Origin: Streptomyces huiliensis
GTDB lineage: Bacteria; Actinomycetota; Actinomycetes; Streptomycetales; Streptomycetaceae
Direction of reading: 5' to 3'
Length of the DNA: 57,468 bases
Assembly (NCBI RefSeq): GCF_020037025.1
Contig: NZ_JAIQLH010000061.1
Span: forward strand, 1 to 57,468
Each line of letters opens with the position of its first letter. Positions within the stretch are counted from its first letter, which is position 1. The notes under the pieces are model-generated. The model had not been told where the DNA came from. It ran no database searches and was given only the letters and a program-made list of their open reading frames with translations. Positions 52,194-57,468 of the stretch are shown here, piece after piece. The translations under genes were made by a program, and so were the position numbers.

Positions 52194-53282
52194 TCAGTCT
52201 TCGGAGCCCTCGGCGGAGCCCTCAGTGGCGTCCCCGGCCCGCGGTGCCGCGCCCGCTGCCCCCGCGCCCGCTGCCCCCGCGCCCGCTGCCCCCGCGCCCG
52301 CTGCCCCCGCCCCCGCTGCCCCCGCCCTTGCCGCCCGTGTGATCCGCTCCCCGAGCCGCCGCGTGTACGCGACGAGCTTCTCCGGCTCGTGCACCTCGAA
52401 CTCGCAGCCGAGCATCGCCAGGTGGTACGCCACCCACTCGACGGAGTCGGCGCATTCCGTGTCCAGCCGGCAGGTCCCGTCGTCGACCGGCTCGGGCGCC
52501 CCCATCCAGTGCGGCAGCCGGGCCGCGACGGCCGACGCCGGCGCGTGCAGCGTCACCACCATCCGCAGCTCCGGCCGGCGCCGGGCCGTGGAGCCGCTGA
52601 CGAACTCCGCCGCGTCCTCCGCGGGCAGCTCGCGCGGCTCGAAGCGGGCGCCCGTGGGGAAGGGGTCGCTGACCCGGTCCACCCGGAAGGTGCGCCAGTC
52701 CTCGCGGTCGTTGTCATAGGCGACCAGGTACCACCGGCGCCCGGTGCTGACCAGCCGGTTCGGCTCCACCAGCCGCTTGGTCTCCACGCCCTCGCCGGTG
52801 CGGTACGAGAAACGCAGCCGCTCGTGGCCGGTCGTGGCGGCGGCCATGACGGTGAGCGTCCGCGGGTCGACGGTCGCGCCGTCGCCCCAGGTGAGCGGCA
52901 CGGTGGCGGCCTGGAGGGCGGTCACCCGGTGCCGGAGCCGGGACGGCAGCACCTGTTCGAGCTTGGCGAGCGCCCGTACGGACGCCTCCTCGATGCCCTC
53001 CACGGCGTGCCCGGCCCCGGCCCGCAGGCCCACCGCGATGGCCACCGCCTCCTCGTCGTCCAGGACCAGCGGCGGCATCGCCGCCCCGGCGGCCAGCCGG
53101 TACCCACCGACGGCTCCCATCGTTGCCTGTACGGGGTAGCCGAGGTCGCGCAGCCGCTCGATGTCCCGCCGGATCGTCCGCGGGCTCACACCGAGCCGTC
53201 CGGCGAGTTCGCTGCCCGGCCATTCGCGTGGGGTCTGCAGAAGGGAGAGCAGATTCAGAAGCCGTACGGGTGTGTCGGTCAT
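52194..53282 (-). CDS. WYL-domain transcriptional regulator (YafY-like)
   Basis: 362 residues. HTH_11 at 5-58 (LAGRLGVSPRTIRRDIERLR), WYL domain about 145-215 (LRFSYRTGEG, GRRWYLVAYD, FRVDRV), WCX-like domain after it, and a C-terminal Ala/Gly tail made of five 15-bp repeats. WYL proteins sense ligands or nucleic acids and regulate neighbours or defence genes. Divergent from a DHA2 exporter over 91 bp. Confidence 0.93.
   Translation of the reverse strand: MTDTPVRLLNLLSLLQTPREWPGSELAGRLGVSPRTIRRDIERLRDLGYPVQATMGAVGGYRLAAGAAMPPLVLDDEEAVAIAVGLRAGAGHAVEGIEEASVRALAKLEQVLPSRLRHRVTALQAATVPLTWGDGATVDPRTLTVMAAATTGHERLRFSYRTGEGVETKRLVEPNRLVSTGRRWYLVAYDNDREDWRTFRVDRVSDPFPTGARFEPRELPAEDAAEFVSGSTARRRPELRMVVTLHAPASAVAARLPHWMGAPEPVDDGTCRLDTECADSVEWVAYHLAMLGCEFEVHEPEKLVAYTRRLGERITRAARAGAAGAGAAGAGAAGAGAAGAGAAGAAPRAGDATEGSAEGSED
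52251..52325 (-). repeat. Five 15-bp tandem repeats in the WYL gene
   Basis: Units gcccgctgcccccgc at 52251, 52266, 52281 and 52296, and a one-mismatch copy at 52311. They encode AGAAG-type residues, in frame. Confidence 0.92.
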
Positions 53283-53302
53283 AACGCCAGCGTGCCAGGG
53301 AT

Positions 53303-53334
53303 CTAGGACACAGCTTGACCTAGACGGGTCCTAG
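53303..53334. promoter_or_regulatory. Inverted repeat between WYL regulator and exporter
   Basis: ctaggac (53303-53309) and gtcctag (53328-53334), with a further gacctag at 53317. Candidate operator for the WYL regulator. Confidence 0.55.
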
Positions 53335-53373
53335 CGTGGGACACCCGGAACACGAAGTGGAAGGCAATACCCC

Positions 53374-54870
53374 GTGAGCTCCCTGAGCACCGATCCGCCC
53401 CTCGACCGCCGCCGCTGGATCGCGCTGGCCGTCGTGCTGACGGCGTCCTTCATGGACCTCGTCGACGTGACGATCGTCAACATCGCGATGCCCAGCATCA
53501 GCCACGACCTCGGCGCCTCGTTCAGCGTCCTCCAGTGGATCACCGAGGGCTACGCCCTCGCCTTCGCCGCGGGTCTGATCACCGGCGGCCGGCTCGGGGA
53601 CATATACGGGCGCCGGCGGGTCTTCCTGCTCGGCATGGGGGGCTTCACCCTCGCCTCGATGCTCTGCGGCGTGGCGGGCGACCCGCACCTGCTCGTCGCG
53701 GCCCGCTTCCTCCAGGGCGGCACCGCCGCGCTGATGGTGCCGCAGGTGCTGGCCATCGTGCACTCCACCTTCCCGGCACACGAGCGCGGCAAGGTCTTCG
53801 GCATGTTCGGCGCCGTCGTCGGGCTGGGCGCCGTCTCCGGGCCGATCCTGGGCGCGCTGCTCACCGAGTGGAACATCCTCGGCCTGGAGTGGCGGCCGAT
53901 CTTCCTGGTCAACCTGCCCGTCGGCATCGCCGGCCTGATCCTCGGCCGTCGCTTCATCGCCGAGTCGAAGGCCGAGCACGCGCTGAAGCTCGACCTCGTC
54001 GGCGTCGGCCTCGCGACCCTGGGCATCGTCATGTTCCTCTACCCGCTCACCCAGGGGCGGGAGCTGGGCTGGCCGCTCTGGGGCTTCCTGCTGATGGGCG
54101 GCAGCGCCGTGGTGCTCGCCCTGTTCGTCGTGTACGAGCGGTACAAGAAGCGGAAGGACGGCTCCCCGCTGGTCGAGCTGTCCCTCTTCACCGTGAAGAG
54201 CTTCGCCGCGGGCATCGGCGTCCAGCTGGCCTTCGGCATCGTCTCCGGCATCTACTTCCTCTGCTGGACCCTCTACATGCAGCTCGGCCTGGGCTGGAGC
54301 GCGCTGCGGTCCGGTCTGACCGGCATCCCGTTCTCCATCGCCGTGTCGATCACGGCCGGCATGTCCGTCCAGAAGCTCGTCCCGCGCTTCGGCCGCAAGG
54401 TCCTCCAGGCGGGTGCGGTGGTCATGGCCGCCGGCGTGCTGCTCTACATCTGGGAGACCGGCCACTACGGCGCCGACATCACCTCGTGGCAGATGGCGCT
54501 GCCGCTGACGGTCATGGGCGCGGGCATGGGCTTCGTCGTCGCCCCGCTCACCGACGCCGTCCTCTCCGAGGTGCCGCGCGAGCACGCGGGCTCGGCGTCC
54601 GGCCTGATAAACACCACGCAGCAGCTGGGCAACGCGATCGGGCTGGGGCTCGTCTCGGTGGTCTTCTTCGGCGTCCTGGACGAGGACGCGGTCGCGAAGG
54701 GCCGTGCCGCCACCGCCTTCGGCGACGCGTACAGCAACGCCCTGTGGTGGGTCGCGGGGCTGCTCGTCCTCGTCCTCCTGCTCGTCTTCGCGCTGCCGCG
54801 GCACTCCCGGGCCGAGGCTCCGGTGGCGGACGCGGTGCCCGAGGAGAAGGGCGAGCCGATAGCCGCCTGA
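53374..54870 (+). CDS. MFS drug exporter, DHA2/EmrB-QacA family
   Basis: 498 residues, 14 helices. MDLVDVTIVNIAMPS in helix 1 (D-V-T variant of the LDxTVVNVALP motif), GGRLGDIYGRRR (motif A), GAVVGLGAVSGPILG (motif C). Starts with GTG 53374 and GGAAGG about 11 nt upstream. Divergent from the WYL regulator, which probably controls it. Confidence 0.95.
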   Translation: MSSLSTDPPLDRRRWIALAVVLTASFMDLVDVTIVNIAMPSISHDLGASFSVLQWITEGYALAFAAGLITGGRLGDIYGRRRVFLLGMGGFTLASMLCGVAGDPHLLVAARFLQGGTAALMVPQVLAIVHSTFPAHERGKVFGMFGAVVGLGAVSGPILGALLTEWNILGLEWRPIFLVNLPVGIAGLILGRRFIAESKAEHALKLDLVGVGLATLGIVMFLYPLTQGRELGWPLWGFLLMGGSAVVLALFVVYERYKKRKDGSPLVELSLFTVKSFAAGIGVQLAFGIVSGIYFLCWTLYMQLGLGWSALRSGLTGIPFSIAVSITAGMSVQKLVPRFGRKVLQAGAVVMAAGVLLYIWETGHYGADITSWQMALPLTVMGAGMGFVVAPLTDAVLSEVPREHAGSASGLINTTQQLGNAIGLGLVSVVFFGVLDEDAVAKGRAATAFGDAYSNALWWVAGLLVLVLLLVFALPRHSRAEAPVADAVPEEKGEPIAA

Positions 54871-54946
54871 GGGGGGCGCGGGCCGGCCGGCCCCTGCCCG
54901 GAACCGCTTGAAGGTTCCGGGTGGGGGCCGACGCGCGTTCTGGGGG

Positions 54947-55543
54947 TCACCCCCGGTCGAGCCGGCTCGCGAGCCGCTTCCGTGCCGTGGGCCACTCCTC
55001 CCGCAGCATCGAGAAGTAGACGCTGTCGCGCCAGCTCCCGTCCGGCCGCCGCCGGTGTCGCCGGAGCGTTCCCTCGTGCACGGCTCCAAGCCGGAGCACC
55101 GCCGCCTGGGACCGCTCGTTCAAATGGTCGATCTTCCAGTAGACGCGTCCCATGCCGAGCTCCTCGAACGCGTGCGTGAGCAGGAGCAGCTTGCTCTCCG
55201 TGTTGACGGCGGTGCGCCAGTGCGCGCGTCCGTACCACGTGCCGCCGATCTCCAGCTGTTCCTGCTCGGTGCTCGCGTCGAAGTAGCACGTCACGCCTAT
55301 GGCGCGCCCGGTCGCGAGGTGGACGACGGCGAACGGGACGCAGGCGGGGTCGGCGAGCCGGTCCTTGAGGGTGGTGGCGAGCTCGTCCTCGGTGTGGGGA
55401 GTGGGGGAGAGCGTCCAGCGCCAGACCTCGTCGTCACCGCCGACGACCCGGAACAGGTCGGCCACGTGCGCGGGGGTGAGGGGTTCGAGGCGGACGTGCC
55501 GGCCGGTCAGGACGGTGGTGCGCGTGGGCAGCTTCGCGATCAT
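54947..55543 (-). CDS. GNAT-family N-acetyltransferase (RimJ/RimL type)
   Basis: 198 residues from ATG 55543. RLEPLTPAHVADLFRV at the start, AVVHLATGRAIGV, then WRTAVNTESKLLLLTHAFEELGMGRVYWKIDHLNERSQAAVLRLGAVHEG (in part LNERSQAAVLRLGAVHEG), the acetyl-CoA site of RimJ/L-like enzymes. No ribosome site precedes the ATG; instead a consensus promoter ends 7 nt before it, implying leaderless mRNA. ATG 55579 is upstream in frame but lies in front of this promoter. Confidence 0.92.
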   Translation of the reverse strand: MIAKLPTRTTVLTGRHVRLEPLTPAHVADLFRVVGGDDEVWRWTLSPTPHTEDELATTLKDRLADPACVPFAVVHLATGRAIGVTCYFDASTEQEQLEIGGTWYGRAHWRTAVNTESKLLLLTHAFEELGMGRVYWKIDHLNERSQAAVLRLGAVHEGTLRRHRRRPDGSWRDSVYFSMLREEWPTARKRLASRLDRG

Positions 55544-55550
55544 GGGCAGG

Positions 55551-55579
55551 AACGTAGGCGCGTTTTGGACTAGAGGCAA
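55551..55579 (-). promoter_or_regulatory. Vegetative-type promoter giving a leaderless GNAT mRNA
   Basis: -35 TTGCCT (55579-55574), 17-bp spacer, -10 TACGTT (55556-55551) on the minus strand; seven nt separate it from the ATG. Transcription would begin at the start codon. Confidence 0.65.
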
Positions 55580-55587
55580 GAGTGATT

Positions 55588-55599
55588 CGCACTAGTGCG
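55588..55599. promoter_or_regulatory. 12-bp palindrome in the GNAT/DeoR divergent region
   Basis: cgcactagtgcg, perfect, 8 bp upstream of the GNAT -35 box. Possible operator. Confidence 0.45.
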
Positions 55600-55698
55600 T
55601 AAGTTGGGTGCCCGTTTTTGTCCGAGTGGCCCGCCGAATGTGTTTACTTCGCGCCCGAAGCGCCCGTATCCTGCCGCTCAACCCACACAATCGGGCAC

Positions 55699-55733
55699 GG
55701 AAGCGGAAGCGGACGGAAGCGAACGGGAGCGAA
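55699..55733 (+). repeat. GGAAGCG direct repeats before the DeoR start
   Basis: Three ggaagcg copies (55699, 55705, 55715) and a gggagcg variant that serves as ribosome site for ATG 55740. Possibly a FruR binding or mRNA-level control region. Confidence 0.5.
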
Positions 55734-55739
55734 ATCCAC

Positions 55740-56513
55740 ATGTACGCACCGGAACGCCGGCAGGAGATCCTGCGGCTCGCGCGTGAGAGCGGGCGGGTGG
55801 ACGTGCTGTCGCTGGCGGAGACGTTCCAGGTCACCGCCGAGACCGTGCGCCGTGACCTCACGGCGCTGGACCGCGGCGGACTGCTCCGGCGCGTGCACGG
55901 CGGGGCGATCCCCGTCGGCCGGCTGGACTTCGAACCCGACCTCGCGGAGCGGGAGTCCACGGCGGCGGACGAGAAGGACGCCATCGCCCGGGCGGCCCTG
56001 GCCGAACTGCCCGCCGGCGGCAGCGTGATCCTGGACGCCGGCACTACGGTCGCCCGCCTCGCCGCGCTCTTCCCGCTGGACGCGGACCCGGGCGCCGAGC
56101 TGACGGTCGTCACGCACGCGCTGCCCGTCGCCGCCCGGCTCGCGGACCACCCGGGCCTCGCCCTGCACCTCGTCGGGGGCCGGGTCCGGCACCGCACCCG
56201 GGCGGCCGTCGACGCCTGGGCGCTGCGCGCGTACGGCGAACTCGCGGCCGACGTCGCCTTCGTCGCCACCAACGGCTTCTCGCCGGAGGGCGGGCTGACC
56301 ACCCCGGACCTCGCCGAGGCGGCGGTGAAGCGGGCGGCGGTCGCGGCGGCCCGGCGCGTCGTCCTGCTCGCGGACTCCGGCAAGTACGGGCAGCGGCACT
56401 TCGCCCGCTTCGGCGACCTCTCCGACGTGGACCTCGTGATCACCGACACCGGGCTGAGCCCCGAGGACGCCCGGGAGATCGAACGCCGCGGCCCGGCGGT
56501 GATCCGCGCGTGA
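55740..56513 (+). CDS. DeoR-family regulator of fructose uptake
   Basis: 257 residues. DeoR HTH at 1-57 (MYAPERRQEILRLARESGRV, LAETFQVTAETVRRDLTAL) and the sugar-phosphate-binding DeoRC domain (SVILDAGTTVARLA, GLTTPDLAEAAVKRA, LLADSGKYG). In Streptomyces it precedes fruK and fruA and represses them; the effector is probably fructose 1-phosphate. Stop overlaps the fruK GTG by 4 nt. Confidence 0.94.
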   Translation: MYAPERRQEILRLARESGRVDVLSLAETFQVTAETVRRDLTALDRGGLLRRVHGGAIPVGRLDFEPDLAERESTAADEKDAIARAALAELPAGGSVILDAGTTVARLAALFPLDADPGAELTVVTHALPVAARLADHPGLALHLVGGRVRHRTRAAVDAWALRAYGELAADVAFVATNGFSPEGGLTTPDLAEAAVKRAAVAAARRVVLLADSGKYGQRHFARFGDLSDVDLVITDTGLSPEDAREIERRGPAVIRA

Positions 56514-57463
56514 TCCTCACCGTCACCCCCAACCCCAGCCTCGACCGCACCTACGAGGTCCCGGCGCTGCGGCGCGGCGCCGTCCTGCGCGCGGCGGCCG
56601 ACCGCGTCGACCCGGGCGGCAAGGGCGTCAACGTCTCGCGCGCGGTCGCGGCGGCCGGGCACGCCACGACGGCCGTCCTGCCGCTCGGCGGCGCGGAGGG
56701 CGCCCTGCTGGCGCGCCTCCTGCGCGAGCAGGGCATCGACGTCGCGGGCGTCCCGGTGTCCGGCGCGACGCGGGTCAACATGGCCGTCGCCGAACCCGAC
56801 GGCACGCTCACCAAGGTCAACGCCGCCGGCCCCGAACTGACCGCCGCCGAGGCCGAGGCGCTGCTGGACAGCGTGGCGGAGCGGTCGGCGGGCGCCGGCT
56901 GGATCGCCTGCTGCGGCAGCCTGCCGCGCGGGCTCGCGCCCGAGTGGTACGGGCGGCTGGTGGCCCGCGCCCACGCCGCCGGGGCGCGGATCGCGCTCGA
57001 CACCTCGGGACCGTCCCTCACCGCCGCCCTGCGCGAACGCCCCGACGTCGTCAAGCCGAACGCCGAGGAACTGGCCGAGGCCGTGGGCCGTCCCCTGGCG
57101 ACGGTCGGGGACGCGGTCCGGGCGGCGGAGGAACTGCGCGGCCTCGGCGCGCGGGCCGTCCTCGCCAGCCTCGGCGCGGACGGCCAGCTGCTCGTCGACG
57201 GGTCCGGCGCGTACTACGGGACGGCCCCGGTGTCGCGCGTCCGCAGCAACGTCGGTGCGGGCGACGCCTCCCTGGCCGGTTTCCTCGCCGCGGGCGGTGA
57301 CGGCCCGGCCGCCCTCGCGGCGGCGCTGGCCCACGGCGCGGCGGCCGTCCGGCTGCCCGGCAGCGCGATGCCCGCCCCGAGCGACCTCGAACCGTCCGCC
57401 GTGACGGTCGCCCGGGACGTCCCGGGCGACCGCGCCCTGACCGAACCGGCGCCCGGCGTCTGA
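56510..57463 (+). CDS. fruK: 1-phosphofructokinase FruK
   Basis: 317 residues. PfkB-family: MILTVTPNPSLDRTYEV, GGKGVNVSRA (substrate loop), and NVGAGDASLAGFLA with the catalytic Asp. It phosphorylates fructose 1-phosphate to fructose 1,6-bisphosphate after uptake by the fructose PTS. GTG start overlaps the DeoR stop, so the two are coupled. The PTS permease gene fruA is expected just past the right edge. Confidence 0.96.
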   Translation: MILTVTPNPSLDRTYEVPALRRGAVLRAAADRVDPGGKGVNVSRAVAAAGHATTAVLPLGGAEGALLARLLREQGIDVAGVPVSGATRVNMAVAEPDGTLTKVNAAGPELTAAEAEALLDSVAERSAGAGWIACCGSLPRGLAPEWYGRLVARAHAAGARIALDTSGPSLTAALRERPDVVKPNAEELAEAVGRPLATVGDAVRAAEELRGLGARAVLASLGADGQLLVDGSGAYYGTAPVSRVRSNVGAGDASLAGFLAAGGDGPAALAAALAHGAAAVRLPGSAMPAPSDLEPSAVTVARDVPGDRALTEPAPGV

Positions 57464-57468
57464 CGCCG

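Overview
The window is high-GC actinobacterial DNA, almost certainly from a Streptomyces or close relative. Pointers are third-position GC bias, GTG starts, long same-strand shadow frames, a DUF397/XRE-DUF5753 pair, a complete conservon (cvn) operon, an hrdD-type sigma factor, and an actinomycete integrative and conjugative element (AICE) inserted in a tRNA gene.

Layout. 1-9.5 kb: an extracytoplasmic protein open at the left edge, an XRE/DUF5753 regulator with its DUF397 partner, a GPP34 protein divergent from a D-alanyl-D-alanine carboxypeptidase with a very long cytoplasmic N-terminus, and a large polytopic membrane protein. 9-16.3 kb: a small secreted, membrane-anchored protein beside a class F sortase, RecQ helicase, an unusual Mrr-nuclease/TerD fusion and a VC0807-type membrane protein. 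16.3-22.3 kb: a translationally coupled conservon on the minus strand (CvnA kinase-like ATPase, CvnB roadblock, CvnC DUF742, CvnD GTPase, two cytochrome P450s). Divergent from it, 22.6-26.2 kb, is a three-gene WXG100-like/large protein/lipoprotein cassette, followed by a convergent polysaccharide deacetylase and a small membrane-anchored hypothetical protein.

27.9-38.4 kb is a 10.5-kb AICE bounded by a 44-bp direct repeat of the 3' half of tRNA-Arg(CCU). It carries integrase, Xis, a RepSA-type replication initiator, Spd transfer proteins, an FtsK-type translocase, a GntR/KorSA-type regulator with matching operators, a NUDIX (Pif-like) protein, an anti-sigma-like ATPase, a large nested inverted repeat, and a cargo gene of distinctly lower GC encoding a protein with a HEPN-type R-x4-H motif, a candidate anti-phage gene.

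38.5-50.6 kb is chromosomal accessory DNA: an NB-ARC/TPR STAND protein beside the tRNA insertion site, a CDP-glycerol-transferase-like gene split by a 7-bp tandem repeat (loss of one unit restores the frame), an M6-like secreted metalloprotease divergent from a TetR regulator, a DHA2 drug exporter, a MarR regulator divergent from a LigB-type dioxygenase, a questin-oxidase-like protein and a small membrane protein. 51-57.5 kb is conserved core: hrdD with a textbook SigR promoter, a WYL regulator divergent from a second DHA2 exporter, a GNAT acetyltransferase with an apparently leaderless mRNA, and the DeoR-fruK start of a fructose uptake operon that continues beyond the right edge.
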